Positions 10,452 to 22,034 of a DNA stretch of 64,000 bases are shown here, in pieces (the stretch's first letter is position 1; each line of letters starts with the position of its first letter). The notes below the pieces were generated by a model, which did no database searches, had not been told where the DNA came from, and saw only the letters and a program-made list of their open reading frames with translations. Both the position numbers and the translations under genes were made by a program. The stretch is from NCBI GenBank assembly GCA_001970955.1, contig MPUH01000184.1, forward strand, positions 24,275-88,274, written 5' to 3'. This stretch comes from Stentor coeruleus. Lineage: Eukaryota > Ciliophora > Heterotrichea > Heterotrichida > Stentoridae.

Positions 10452-11336
10452 ATGTCAGAACCAAAATCCCGTAGCCGAGCGAATTCCGAAGAAGAGCGCA
10501 AAGAGAATTCTTCAATCGCTGAATCCAGCCTGCCAAACTTTGTCGACTCCGTAGCTTCCTCTGCTCTTTTCTCCGCATCAACCATATCGAAAAATGGTAT
10601 GAGCGAGTTTAAACAAAGTCCAAAATGCTTGGTCTGTAATAAAAAATTTACTCTAACCTCAAGAAGACATCATTGCCGATTCTGTAAAGAATCAGTATGT
10701 GATTTACACAGTATGAAACGAAGATGCTTTCCTGGAGACAATGAAAAGCAAAGAATATGCGACAATTGTGATAAAGAATTTGTTAAAGAAGAAGTGCGAA
10801 AAGAAGTTGAAGAGGAAGTGGCAAAACTAGAAAAACAAGTTCAACATGCAAGAGAAGTGAATGAAAAATTATATAAAGAACATTATGAAAAGACGGCAAG
10901 GGTTAATCAATTAGAATTAGAATTGACTAAAGCTGAGAGGATTCAGAAACAAAAGGAACAAGCTTTACAAGATAAGCTTATTGAAGAACAGAAAAAAGGG
11001 AATTCAGCTAGACAACAAGTTGATGAGTTGGGTAAGTATTTAGATGAATCGAGAAAATGTGAGAAAGAAATGATTGAGAAATGTGAAGGGACGGAAAAAC
11101 AGCTGGAAATGCTGAAAAATCAGACTGAGAGTTTAAGAGAAAGGAGGACTGAGTTAGAAGGGCAGATAGAACATTTGAATTCAAGGCTTAAAGGAAGCTT
11201 ACCACTTGACCAAGTTAGAGAAATCATGTGCCAAAGGTGTAGAAGCAGATTAAACCAGACGTATAAACCTCTAGTCCATGATGTTCCCATACCAGAAGAA
11301 GGTGAAGATGATGGTTCGGTAGTAGAAAATGACTAG
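10452..11336 (+). CDS. FYVE-type zinc finger, coiled-coil protein
   Basis: 294 aa. Residues about 59-106 form a FYVE-type double zinc site: CLVC, the basic signature RRHHCRFC, then SVC, and CDNC. FYVE fingers bind phosphatidylinositol 3-phosphate on endosomes. The usual N-terminal WxxD is not present (QSPKCLVC here), so lipid specificity is uncertain. A long coiled coil (about 112-255) follows, and near the C-terminus MCQRCRSR supplies another Cys pair. The N-terminus is Ser-rich and probably disordered. A role as endosomal tether or adaptor is an inference. The ATG at 10452 has a typical A-rich context. Confidence 0.85.
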   Translation: MSEPKSRSRANSEEERKENSSIAESSLPNFVDSVASSALFSASTISKNGMSEFKQSPKCLVCNKKFTLTSRRHHCRFCKESVCDLHSMKRRCFPGDNEKQRICDNCDKEFVKEEVRKEVEEEVAKLEKQVQHAREVNEKLYKEHYEKTARVNQLELELTKAERIQKQKEQALQDKLIEEQKKGNSARQQVDELGKYLDESRKCEKEMIEKCEGTEKQLEMLKNQTESLRERRTELEGQIEHLNSRLKGSLPLDQVREIMCQRCRSRLNQTYKPLVHDVPIPEEGEDDGSVVEND

Positions 11337-11395
11337 TTTTATTATAAATGCTATATGATTTCTAATTAAAGCTCTTTATAGCAATTTCTCTATAC

Positions 11396-13225
11396 TTATA
11401 AACTATCTAATTCTTCTATTTTTTTCATAACATAATCAACTGATTCCTGCTGATTATTCTCAATAAATATATCCTTAGCCTGTAAATACAAGCTTTTAGC
11501 TTTAACTCTATTCATTATATTCTCATAAATTTCCCCCATCATCAAATACAAATTTCCTAATTCTATATCTTTTTCTTTATTTATCTTCTTCATAAGCTCT
11601 TTAATAATATCACAATATTCTAAGCTTAAATTATACTCTTTCATCATATAATAAGTTGTAGATATCATAGTATAAGTTGATATAAGCTCATTATCTTCAT
11701 TTCCTACAAGTTTTTGTTTAAGTTCTAATGAGTCAAACATCATTTCCAGAGCTTTTTCATAATTTTTCATCATTGCATTAACATTTCCAATAATCTCTAT
11801 AAAATTCGCTGTTTTTATATTCTCATTGCCGTTGTATTTACGATTCAAAACAAGTGCTTTATCGAAATTCTCTTTGGCCTTATCAAATTTACTCTGTGCA
11901 ATACATAAATTCCCTAGTTCTGAATATTTATGTATAAGCTGATCTATGTTTTCTTCATCTTCAATAGTTTCTTGTATCGACATTTCTAAGAATATTTCCG
12001 CTTGATCAACTTCTTCAATTTTATAATGATAAAAATATTTATAATAATAAAGTTCACTTTGAATAATCCTTGAAGGATGTTTTTTTAGAGTAATTTCTGA
12101 GAGGTCGATATAGGATTTTGCTTTTTCTATATTTTCTAAATTTAGATAGATTTTGCATATTGATATATAAGATTCAAGAATACTTTTCAGATCGTTGTTT
12201 TGTTTGTAAATATTAAGTTCCTTTTCAGCTATTTGTAGAGATTCTTCGTATTTTCCTTTAAGGTATTTTGTTTCAGCTGCAATGCTGTAGATATTTGCTG
12301 CTTTTTTGGTATTTCCATAGACTTCATTAACAATTTCAAGCATTTCATCTATTAAAGGTTCAATGGCTATAGGGTTAGTGATGTTGTGACAAGCATTTTC
12401 TAAGTAAATCATCCGTCCTTGGTTAAAAAATTTTGTAGTTTTTAAAACATCGTTTCCCTGAAGAGCTTTGTTAGCAGCTTCTTCAAATTCCCCTAGTTCA
12501 GCACATACTCTTGCATAGGATTCATATATGTAGACTTTTACTAAAACTTCAGATTTTTTTGAAACTTTTTCAAGGATTTGTAAGGCTTCTTCAAAGCATT
12601 TTTTATTACAGGAACATAATCCTTGGGTTTGTAAACATCTAGTATAATCAATATCTTGACAATTTATTGATTTAAGTAAGTTTATAGATTCATTTGAGTA
12701 CTCTAAAGCTAAAGCCTTGTCTTTTAACATGTAAATTGTTCTGGCCAGTCTGTCAAAAGCCATTGCTTGTTGATTAACATTTGGAAATTTATGCTTTTTT
12801 ATGCTTGGCTCAAGCCATTTCCTAGTTTCTTCAAAGTTTTCTAATTCAAAATACGTAAAAGCCATAATGACAAAGATTTCATGAGCTTCTTGGGAATCTT
12901 TATTATTAACTAATTCCAATTGATTCTTTACTTCTTGCAAATGCTCTAATGCTCGCTCAGGATTTTGATATAAAGAATAAGCAAAGGCTATGTCGGCAAA
13001 AACTTTCCCTATTTTTAAAGGATGGATTGGGTAGATTTCTTTAGCGATATTCACAGCTTTGTCAAAATACTCATGGCTTTGTTTAGGATTCGTACCTTTT
13101 GATAAGTTTTCCAATGCTTTAGATATCATATCTTTCATTTGTTGGTAAAGATTAGTGTCTTGTGGTAGTTTGGAAATACTTCTTTGAAGCCATTTTGTTC
13201 TTCTTAACCAACTATAAATAAACAT
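11396..13225 (-). CDS. TPR-repeat protein, 609 aa
   Basis: Almost the whole protein is built from tetratricopeptide helices of about 34-40 residues, of the kinesin-light-chain-like kind (AYSLYQNPERALEHLQEV, AQSKFDKAKENFDKALVL, MKNYEKALEMMFDSLELKQK, MGEIYENIMNRVKAKSLYLQ). TPR solenoids mediate protein-protein contacts; no catalytic domain is present. The first 20 residues (MFIYSWLRRTKWLQRSISKL) are basic and amphipathic, so a mitochondrial presequence is conceivable but not established. It converges on the FYVE gene with about 60 bp between stops. Confidence 0.85.
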   Translation of the reverse strand: MFIYSWLRRTKWLQRSISKLPQDTNLYQQMKDMISKALENLSKGTNPKQSHEYFDKAVNIAKEIYPIHPLKIGKVFADIAFAYSLYQNPERALEHLQEVKNQLELVNNKDSQEAHEIFVIMAFTYFELENFEETRKWLEPSIKKHKFPNVNQQAMAFDRLARTIYMLKDKALALEYSNESINLLKSINCQDIDYTRCLQTQGLCSCNKKCFEEALQILEKVSKKSEVLVKVYIYESYARVCAELGEFEEAANKALQGNDVLKTTKFFNQGRMIYLENACHNITNPIAIEPLIDEMLEIVNEVYGNTKKAANIYSIAAETKYLKGKYEESLQIAEKELNIYKQNNDLKSILESYISICKIYLNLENIEKAKSYIDLSEITLKKHPSRIIQSELYYYKYFYHYKIEEVDQAEIFLEMSIQETIEDEENIDQLIHKYSELGNLCIAQSKFDKAKENFDKALVLNRKYNGNENIKTANFIEIIGNVNAMMKNYEKALEMMFDSLELKQKLVGNEDNELISTYTMISTTYYMMKEYNLSLEYCDIIKELMKKINKEKDIELGNLYLMMGEIYENIMNRVKAKSLYLQAKDIFIENNQQESVDYVMKKIEELDSL

Positions 13226-13713
13226 AAATATAAAATTCAGTTATGGATTAGTTTTAAGATTAGAAGATAAGATGATATATTGGAATTTTGGATAAATCAT
13301 GATTTTTTGTTTTAGATTTATGATAATAAGGGCTTTTTTTGGATATTAAAGGGGAAATTGGAAGATTTTTATAGGTTTTTAGTAGAAAGGATTTGGGAAT
13401 TAGGAGAAAAGATGAAGTAAGATATTTAGAGAGAGAAAATTTGGAAGTTTGAAGATTGGGGGTTTGGTATTTATAGGATAAAATATAGTTTGAGTTAGAG
13501 GATAGTTGGAAGACAATTGATTTTAATAATAAACAAATACTTCACATTGATAAATTCCCTTCTTAATAATAATTCTATATCTTTATCAATCACTATAAAA
13601 ATTTCCTAATCCAATTAATCCTCTCATCCAAACACAAAAACCCCTTTATTAATTTTAACGCACAGCCAAAACCTATCTTTATAATATTTATAATCAATTA
13701 CTTTAAAATAAGC
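13226..13713. other. spacer upstream of TPR gene
   Basis: No gene seen. The + strand is G-rich to about 13,510, then C-rich up to the stop of the CKK gene. Here both flanking genes are on the - strand, so the switch does not depend on gene direction. Confidence 0.65.
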
Positions 13714-14490
13714 CTACAACATAATAAGTGCATCAAATCTACTTGATGTTGACGTTAAAAATATCTTCTTCATATAATCATACATCAAATATTCTTTAAC
13801 CCTTCTTGGGGGAATAACAATCGGTAAATCATCATTTCCTATTATACGATGAAAATACCCTGTCGCTGATTCTAAATAAAACACTCCAGATAGTTTTTTC
13901 CGTTCATCAAGCACTAAAGAATAATGTGGTTCAGGGCTTTTTTGCATTAACTCCAATATAGACTTTCTAGTAGATTTATGCTCATTTCCTGGAAGAAAGC
14001 AGTTTTCCAAAGCTATGAGTACTCGGTCTATATTAGAATCTTCATTAGAAGTTAAAGCTGTGGTACTTGTATTAAATGAAATTCGTTCATATTCAGTATT
14101 TTTATCAGTTTTGTACTTTGAGTTTTTTTTTAACTGTTTTTCTTGTTCTTTATATGTTATTGGAGATAAAGCTTTTCTTTGTTCGATTATGTTCCTTATA
14201 GTCATTTCGTCATCAGAAAGATTGTCTGTAGACTCTTCGAAAGTTTCTTCTCTAAGCACAGTCAGACCTTTTTTAGCTAGTTGAGATCTGACCATTTGTG
14301 CGGTGACGATTTGGTGCTTGCCTAGTATATCCGGACTTGAGATCTTGAGGGATTCTAGCAACTCATCAGAGGTTTTGCTTATGGTCCTTCTGTGCATGTG
14401 ACGAGGTTTTACACACCCTACAATGTCTTCTGATTTTATTATGCTTTTGATATTACCTTCGTTGGCAGAAACACATCTTTTACTGTTCAT
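13714..14490 (-). CDS. CKK-domain protein (CAMSAP/Patronin type)
   Basis: 258 aa. Residues about 155-258 resemble the CKK domain of CAMSAP/Patronin proteins, which recognises microtubule minus ends. An opening helix with a spaced basic helix (LENCFLPGNEHKSTRKSILE) leads into HYSLVLDERKKLSGVFYLES, then a Tyr/His strand and the closing basic motif MKKIFLTSTSSRFDAL, equivalent to the family's K(T)LSVTIDAF end. The N-terminal 150 residues are polar and look disordered. There is no calponin-homology domain and no long coiled coil, which animal CAMSAPs have. Role in minus-end anchoring in the cortex is an inference. Confidence 0.68.
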   Translation of the reverse strand: MNSKRCVSANEGNIKSIIKSEDIVGCVKPRHMHRRTISKTSDELLESLKISSPDILGKHQIVTAQMVRSQLAKKGLTVLREETFEESTDNLSDDEMTIRNIIEQRKALSPITYKEQEKQLKKNSKYKTDKNTEYERISFNTSTTALTSNEDSNIDRVLIALENCFLPGNEHKSTRKSILELMQKSPEPHYSLVLDERKKLSGVFYLESATGYFHRIIGNDDLPIVIPPRRVKEYLMYDYMKKIFLTSTSSRFDALIML

Positions 14491-15316
14491 TGTTATAATT
14501 ACTAGGAGTAGGTAATAATGGGAGCATGACTTGATATTGAGATTGCATAATTTTGGATTTTAATTATTAAGTGTGAAAAGAATTTGATGATTTGATGATT
14601 TTATTTGTGAGGATTAGGCGGATTTATGAGTTTTTTATTAGAGAAATTTAGGTGCTGTTTTAGATATAAATGGAGTGTTGATTGGGTGATATTTATGAGG
14701 TGATGCAAGTTAGAAGATTTTTAATAGAAAATTAATTATTTATAGGATGTTTTAGGAAAGGTTTTGTTTTATAGTTTGGATTGGATTTTATAAGAGGTTT
14801 TTGGAGGCTGGAATAAAATTTCTCCAAAAATTTTGAGTTGATAGAAAGTGTTAAGGATTTGCGAGGAAGATTTTGGTATTTTTACATTTTTTGTACGATA
14901 CTCTTTTACTTTAAACATATTCTATTTAAATTAATCCGGAATACAAATATAGCCTGCTATCAATTTTCTTGAATAAAAAGCAAAATCCTTCATTTGATAA
15001 GGAACTTTATCATCATAGTTCACTTGTATTACATCAATTATCCTCTAATATTATCCTCTTAGAATTAAACTTATAAGCATAAACCCAATTTACTAAAGCT
15101 ATTCTAAAACCTTATCTAACTTAGATTCCCCAAATCCTAATCTTATTTTCTCCTTTTTATAAACTAAAAGGATAATTTTATATTAATTAAAAATTCTCTC
15201 CAAAAAAAATCCTCTCCCAAAGTATCGCCATTCAAAAAAATCTCTTTTGCACTAAATCTCATAATTCAGCGAATTTTCCATAAACGCATTCTAGTAAAAT
15301 TCAGTAAAAATATAAA
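14491..15316. other. divergent spacer, CKK / zinc-finger genes
   Basis: No gene seen in 826 bp. The + strand is G-rich to about 14,890 and C-rich after that. It must hold both promoters; no recognisable element found. Confidence 0.65.
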
Positions 15317-15676
15317 ATGGAATCTTTCTTATATAATTCTCTGTATACTGACCCTTCAGTTTTAACTATGCTTATCAATAGCACTGATCAATCTTCAATT
15401 ATGCACACATGTAGCATTTGCAAAGATAAATTCAATAGTGCAAAAGGACTTGAAATCCATATTAACAAAATCCATGAAAGAAGTCCTCGAAGATTCTGCT
15501 GTTCTCATTGCCCAAAAGGTTTCAAAAACCAAATCTTGCTTAAAGTTCATGTAAAGCAAGTTCATGAAAAAGCTTGTAAAATCTTATGTGTGAAATGTCA
15601 GAAATACTTTAGTAATAAATTCAACCTTCAAAAACATAACAAGAAAATGCATCCTCCAACTGTTAGTATCAATTGA
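15317..15676 (+). CDS. C2H2 zinc-finger protein, three fingers
   Basis: 119 aa with three classical C2H2 fingers in tandem: CSICKDKFNSAKGLEIHINK with its second His after NK-I, CSHCPKGFKNQILLKVHVKQ, and CVKCQKYFSNKFNLQKHNKK. Each has the phi-x-phi and Leu core positions. Such fingers bind DNA or RNA; the target is unknown. The first 30 residues are not conserved-looking. It is complete, with no intron, and stands alone between two long spacers, with a typical ATG context. Confidence 0.85.
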   Translation: MESFLYNSLYTDPSVLTMLINSTDQSSIMHTCSICKDKFNSAKGLEIHINKIHERSPRRFCCSHCPKGFKNQILLKVHVKQVHEKACKILCVKCQKYFSNKFNLQKHNKKMHPPTVSIN

Positions 15677-16107
15677 AGTATGTTTAATTAGTATATTTTA
15701 CGTTTAATATTAATGTTTTGAAAAGTTAAGAGCTTTGAATATTGTTTATGTTTATATTGTAACTAGAAAATACGGATAAATTATGTTTTAATATGATGAT
15801 TATTTAAATTTTTATTTAGTTTGCTTTTGATTAAGACTCTAGTATGATTTTTGTAATGTCAATGAGGAATGATTATACTAATGCTCAGTTTTGTTAAGCT
15901 TAGAAATTTGTTTGGGTTAGATATAATTGATTTTTCTAGTAGTTTTATTCTCAAGAAAAAAAATATTTCAAACATATTCTTTATCCCAAATAAAAATCCT
16001 ATCAGCCTAAAAATTACATTTCACCTATCATATCCTATACAAAACTAAAATTCAAATTCAAAATCACCTCATTCATCAAACCCACGCAAAAATCTTTAAA
16101 CACTTTC
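15677..16107. other. tandem spacer before DYRK gene
   Basis: No gene seen. G-rich on the + strand to about 15,950, then C-rich and G-poor up to the kinase gene. Confidence 0.6.
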
Positions 16108-17784
16108 ATGCCTTATTTCCTAAATTTTTCACTACCAAAGTCCTCTCTAACCAAAATTCCTTCAATAAAGTTAATTTCCTCACCTAATCCCAAATCTTCA
16201 CATTTATTAATATTCAAAATGATTCCAACTACTTCATCTTTTACACCAAAATACACTCTTACCAAACCTCGGCCTACAAGTAACAGCATAAAAATCACAA
16301 AAAACACATCCCTCAACCTATCTTTAACACAAAAACCTGATATCAAAGTTATAAAATTTGACTCAGCCACTCCAAAACAAAGCTTTTCCAAACCAAATCC
16401 CGAAAAGCCCCTTCAAATTTCTGAAAAGCTCATAGCAGCATACCCAACAGTCTCATCAGGATTAACCATAAAACTCAAAGCTAACTTCAATAAAAGTTAT
16501 GGAAATATAAGCCGGGAAGAAATCAAATCAGCAAGACCACGAAAAAAAATATCTTTAGGGAACTCAAGAAGACTATCTCAAATATACACAGATCCAGATT
16601 CTATGATATCAGAAGTTCCAATAACTCCGATTTTTGCTTTAAAACAATTTTCTCATTTTTTATCAAAATTCGAACTTGGGGAGATATCAGTGTATCCTGA
16701 AATATATTATTTAGGACTTAAAGCGCAGAAAATCCAAGGGGATTCTGGAGAAGAAAATTATGGTTTTGATGACCAAAGATCGGATTATAAGCTCATACAA
16801 GGAGATCATATTTTTTATAGGTATGAAATACAACAAATGTTGGGGAAAGGGTCATTTGGACAGGTATGTAAATGTTATGACCATAAATCTAAACAACAGG
16901 TTGCAATAAAAATCATTCGTAATGAAAAAAGGTTTCATAGGCAAGGAAATATTGAAGTTAAAGTCCTTGATCATATAAAAACTCATGACCCTGACAGTAA
17001 AAATTCTATGGTCACTATACTTGAGTCTTTTACTTTCCGCCAACATCTTTGCCTGTCTTTTGAACTTTTAAGCATAAACCTTTATGAACTCATCAAATCT
17101 AACAATCTCCGAGGTTTTTCCTCATCACTAATCAAAAGGTTCGCTTTACAAATACTAAACTGCCTGTGTTTTCTTAGAGAAAACAAAATAATCCACTGTG
17201 ATTTAAAGCCAGAAAACATTTTACTTAAACAACTAAACAAATCTAGCATAAAAGTTATCGACTTTGGCTCATCATGCTTTGAAACTGAAAAAATCTACAC
17301 TTATATCCAAAGTAGGTTTTATCGTGCTCCAGAGATTATATTGGGTATTCCATATACAACAGGAATTGATATGTGGAGTTTTGGGTGTATATTAGCTGAG
17401 TTAAGCACAGGGTGTCCATTGTTTCCTGGGGAATCAGAAGCTGAGCAGTTATTGTGTATGATGGAAATAAAAGGTCTTCCTCCACAAGAAGTCTTAATGG
17501 CTAGTACAAGACGAAGTATGTTTTTTGATGGAGGTAAACCTAAAGTTGTCCCAAATACCAGAGGGAAAAAGAGACTGCCAGGAAGTAAAAATTTAGAAGA
17601 GAGGCTTAGAATATCAGATGAAGGGTTTTTGGATTTGATAAAAAGTATTTTATAAACAGGAACACTTGAATGGGACCCAAAGAAAAGAATAACCCCAAGA
17701 GAAGCCTTACAGCATACCTGGCTTCATGAACAAAATAATCGTCTTAAAACTGCAGCGATTACTAGAACAGTTAAGACTAAATAG
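16108..17784 (+). CDS. class II DYRK-type protein kinase (one 15-nt intron)
   Basis: Dual-specificity Tyr-regulated kinase. Exons are 16108-17644 and 17660-17784; the intron at 17645-17659 (GTATTTTATAAACAG) removes an in-frame stop and restores LIKRTLEWDPKKRITPREAL. The product is 553 aa; an ATG at 16219 would give 516 aa and may be the true start, since the first 37 residues look unconserved. Before the kinase is the class II DYRK box (FELGEISVYPEIYYLGLKAQ). The kinase starts near residue 237: GKGSFGQV, VAIKII, HCDLKPENILL (near 362), DFGSSCF, and the activation-loop YTYIQSRFYRAPE with the YxY that DYRKs autophosphorylate. All catalytic residues are present. Likely roles are growth, stress or polarity signalling. 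Confidence 0.92.
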
Positions 17785-18107
17785 TTTTAGTGTATACATT
17801 TATATATTCAAATACTTAAAGACTATAGAAAATGTATAATTTAATATATTTTACTATATAATTTTACTTACAATAATCCTTTGAATATATAAAAAATTTA
17901 AATTCAGAATTTAAGTTTCATGTTATTTACAGGAAGTCAACTTTTTTTCATTAAGTTTTATATTTGGCTTTAAAAAATTATATGTGAATCCTAGGATTTT
18001 TTCTAGATAGGGTTGTTTGATATGTTTTTAGTTATGACAAGAGCTGTTGGACTAGTTTAAATCTTTTATCTTTTAATTTCAACCAGTCGGTTCAGAAATA
18101 ATTAAAT
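17785..18107. other. spacer before CEP135
   Basis: AT-rich 323-bp spacer between two + strand genes. No gene or recognisable element seen. Confidence 0.5.
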
Positions 18108-21100
18108 ATGGACGTAGTGGCAGAACGAAGATTTCAAAGTAAGAACTAAGTAGCTCTTAAAAAGCGCCTTGATTCTTTGCGGTACTGTGAACCGCTAGGA
18201 CTTGATTCAGTTCCTTTGGTGGAAAAGCTCTTAACTGATTTGTTGAAAACAACAGAAGGATTCCAACAGCTCAAAAAGCAAAACTTTGAAGCAAATAGTA
18301 AGATTAAATCAATAAATGAAACTTTATTACCACTGCAAAATGAAGTTGCCTCGTTGATGAAAAAAAACAATGAATTGCACTTACACCTTATGGCCACTAA
18401 AGAAGACTTTGATGGTAAAGATAGCTTTTGGCGGGCTTCGGTGAGAAAACTCGAGGTTGAGAACTCTGATTTAAATTTTCTAATCAAAAAATCAAAGGAT
18501 GACCTAAGTAGAATGGAAACCCAAAACCTTGATTTAAGAACAAGACTTGATGCTTTTATGGCAAAAACATATACAACTCAAAAGCCAATTAAAGAAGGTA
18601 AAGATATGAATGTAGGAAGAGTTCAGACATTTGATTTGTCAAGACCTTTAAATAGCAGTGTTTTTGGAGGGTTTTCTAAGCCTGACAATGTATGGGCTAA
18701 TGAATTAAGAGCTTCAGATGAAAGGACTAAAAGGGTATTAGAAGAACTTGAAGATAATAGAAAAGGAAAAATTTCTTTGGAAGATGAAGTAAGAAGGATG
18801 AAGAGCTTATTAGATAGTAGAAACCTTGAAATTACTCGCCTTTCAGCTATGATTGGGACTGAGTTTAAACCAGAAATTCTGACAAATAAATACCGAGAAA
18901 GTTTAATTAGTTCTAATATCGAGCAACTGAACGACAGAATTGATTTGCTTAACAAAGAAAACATCAAACTAGAAAGTGAATTAGCAAAAGCAAAAGGTGG
19001 TTTAGATAAGTTCTTAGAATTAGAAAAATCAAACAAATTTATGGTAGAAAATTTGTCTGAGCTCAGAAATCAGAATCAAAGTTTGCAAATAAGACTTAGC
19101 GAGTTAGACAAAGTTGGAAAAGGCCTTATCAGCACGGGAGAGACCGAAAAATTAAAGAGCATGAACAATGAAATGCAGAACAAAATCCGAAGTCTCGAAA
19201 AAGAGCTGCAAAAAATCACTGAAGAATGCAATAAAAACGAGATGTATAAAAACGCTTATAATGCTGATAAACAATCTTATACTGAAGCTATAGAAAAAAT
19301 AGACAAAGAGCGTTCCCAGTTAAATGAGCAAGTCATCGAGCTTGAAGGGCTTCTTCAACAAGCTAAAAACGACATTTCTGGGACTAAAGATAAAGAAAGA
19401 ATGTATCAAGCCCAAATCAACAACCTTAAACGTGAAATCGATACAATCCAACAAACTTATTCGAAAATTAACAAAGATTATCTAAGCACAACAGATGAAA
19501 CTTATCAGTTAAGATCGAAAATCTCATCATTAGAAAGTCAAATAAACATTGCGAATTCTGAACTTGAAGCTGAGAAATTTGAAGCTGAAAGACAAGCTAA
19601 ACTTAAAAAAAATGCTGAAGATGCATTGGAAGAGACGAGAAAAGAACTTTTAAAAGTTAAGACTGAGTTGGATTCTCTTAACGCTCAAAGACAAAAACTC
19701 CATGTTTTATATGACTCTTCAATAAAAGAAGGGAATAATTTGAAAGATGAAAGCTCGCATTTGATTAAACTTAGAGAAAAAGATAAACAAGCTTTGATTG
19801 AAGCTGAGGATAGATTAAGAGAAATGAATAACCAGTTATCAGCTGCAATGCATAGTAATCGGATAATCCAAAAAGAACATCAGAACATATCAGATGAATT
19901 AGGAGGAAAACTAGAAGAACTTAGACGGGTTAATATGACAAAATCCTCTTATGAACAAGAACTTGCTGAACTACGTCCTTTAAAGCTTAAATATCAGCAA
20001 CTAGTTGAAGAATCATCAAATCTCAAAAGCTCAGCTTTAAACAAAGAGTCAGCTCAAACAAGACTTCAACGACAAATTGACTCATTAGAAGATGCTCTTA
20101 GGGCAAAAGACATCTCATTATCTGAACAAAATAAATCATTAGAAAAATACAAAGAAGAAATCCTTAGACTCGAAGGAGAACTTGATAACATTCAAAATCA
20201 TGCAGCTTTACTTAATACTAATGTTAAACAAACTGAATATCTACAATCAGAAGCATCATCATTAAAACAACAAATTAATGAATATCGAGATAAGGAAAGA
20301 GATCAAATAAGAACTATAGAACAACTGAAATCTGAGTTAAAAAAAGCTGCTGAGGCTGTTAAAGGTATACAAAAACAGCTTCAAAGGACTACAGAACTTA
20401 AACAAAATCTTGAAAGTGAAGTTGAAAGATATAAAGGACTTTTAGGAGAAATGCAAAGTAAAGATCTTAATGGGCAGAATAATATTGTCAAACTTGAAGA
20501 GAAAATTTTCCAAGCTGATCTTTTAGCAGAAGAGCTTAAAAGACAAGTTGCTAATGAACAGCATAATAGATATCGTGCTGAAGATGAGGCTACACATCTT
20601 AAAACCCTTGTAGAAAATGAGAGATCAACATCACAAAGGCTTCTTGAGCAAAACAATCAGTTGAAAAGCTTGATTTCTAACCTTGAAAAAATGAAGGAGG
20701 AGCTTTTGAAAAAATTAAATGGGTTTACATCAGAAAAAAACCTTGATGACGAACATAGAAATCAGTTGGTTTCAGAAATATCTCAATTACGCAAGGAACT
20801 TGCGTCAAAAAACTCAGAGTCAATCAAAATTAACGAAGCAATCAAATCTATAGACCAAGAAAGAGATTATATTCAGTCATTATTAGACCAAAAAACCGAA
20901 GATTACGCTGCTTTAGAAAACCAAATAGCAGCAATGCAAAAAGATGGCTTCATGCTAAAAGATAACGTTAATACCTTACAACAAAAAGAAACTTCATACA
21001 ATAAACGTATAGAAGAAAAAGATTTTCAAATAAAAAAACTTGGGGAAAAATGCAAACACCTAGAAAATGAATTAGAAGAAGTCCGTTCTTTATGTACTCA

Positions 21101-22034
21101 GCAATCTAGGAATATTCAAGAACTTAATGAGCATTTATTAGCAATTACAAAAGAAAATCAATACATAAATGATGAATTAATGAAAGCATCATATGAAAAA
21201 GATAACCTTAAAAAATATTATGAAGATAAATCTCGTAATGAAAGGTCTTCACAACAACTTGCCCGTTCTATGGAGCGTGAAAAAGAAGATATTTTAATAA
21301 CTTATAAAAAAGCATGTGAAGAAAATGAACGAATGAATCAAGCTCTAGCGGTTATGACTGGTGAGCAAAGAGAAACTTATATAAAACTTCAAGCTTGTGA
21401 ACAAGAACTTGTTAATGCTCAGAGCCATATAGCCCAACAAGAGCATGAGATTTTTAATTTAAATCAAGAAATTAGTACTTTAGAACGACAAGTTTCTCAT
21501 TTAACTTTCCAATTAGAAACAGCTGATCATAAAGTTCAAGAAATTATGGAAATGAAAGAATCTTTTATGAGAGAAGTTAATAGTGCAAGACAAGTTGCTA
21601 TAAATGTTGAATCAAGTAAAGATGATCTTATTAGGAAATTATCTTCAACTGAGAATGAAAAACTTATTTTAGAAAGTAAGATCAGATCATTACAGTCTGA
21701 ATTAAGTGCAGTTAAGTCACAGGTTGAGTTTGAAAGGCAAAAAACTGAAGAACTTAAAATTGTTTTGGCTAAAGAAAGAGAAAATTTGTTTAAGACACAA
21801 AAAGATCTTGGTAAGCTGGAGATGAATAAAGGCTTTGAGGAAGATATGATTTCTAATCAGTTACAGAGTACAAGGAATCAAGTAATGAATTTGGAAATGG
21901 AGAATATTAAGTTGAAGGAAGAGAATGGGAAATTGGAGCATAAGAAAGTGAAGTTTGAGAGTAAGATTAAAGAATTAGAGGGACAGTTAGGGAAAACTAG
22001 TTCTGCTTTTAGATATGCTGATGATTGGGATTAA
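18108..22034 (+). CDS. CEP135: CEP135/Bld10-like basal-body protein (one 15-nt intron)
   Basis: Exons 18108-18138 (31 nt) and 18154-22034, joined across GTAAGAACTAAGTAG at 18139-18153; product 1303 aa. The splice gives MDVVAERRFQTLKKRLDSLR, which continues into YCEPLGLDSVPLVEKLLTDL. This matches the N-terminal signature of CEP135/Bld10, the protein that links the centriole cartwheel to the microtubule wall (ERK...RKRLDxLGY...VECLPLVEKLFSDL in relatives). The rest is an almost unbroken coiled coil, with family-like NNELHLHLM near residue 75 and KDSFWRASVRKLEVENSDLN near 105. Length agrees with animal CEP135 (about 1140) and algal Bld10 (about 1640). Fits the large basal-body array of a ciliate. 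Confidence 0.9.

Noticed and set aside
10452-11336. RING finger instead of FYVE
   Set aside because: The basic RRHHCRFC signature and Cys spacing fit FYVE better, although WxxD is absent.
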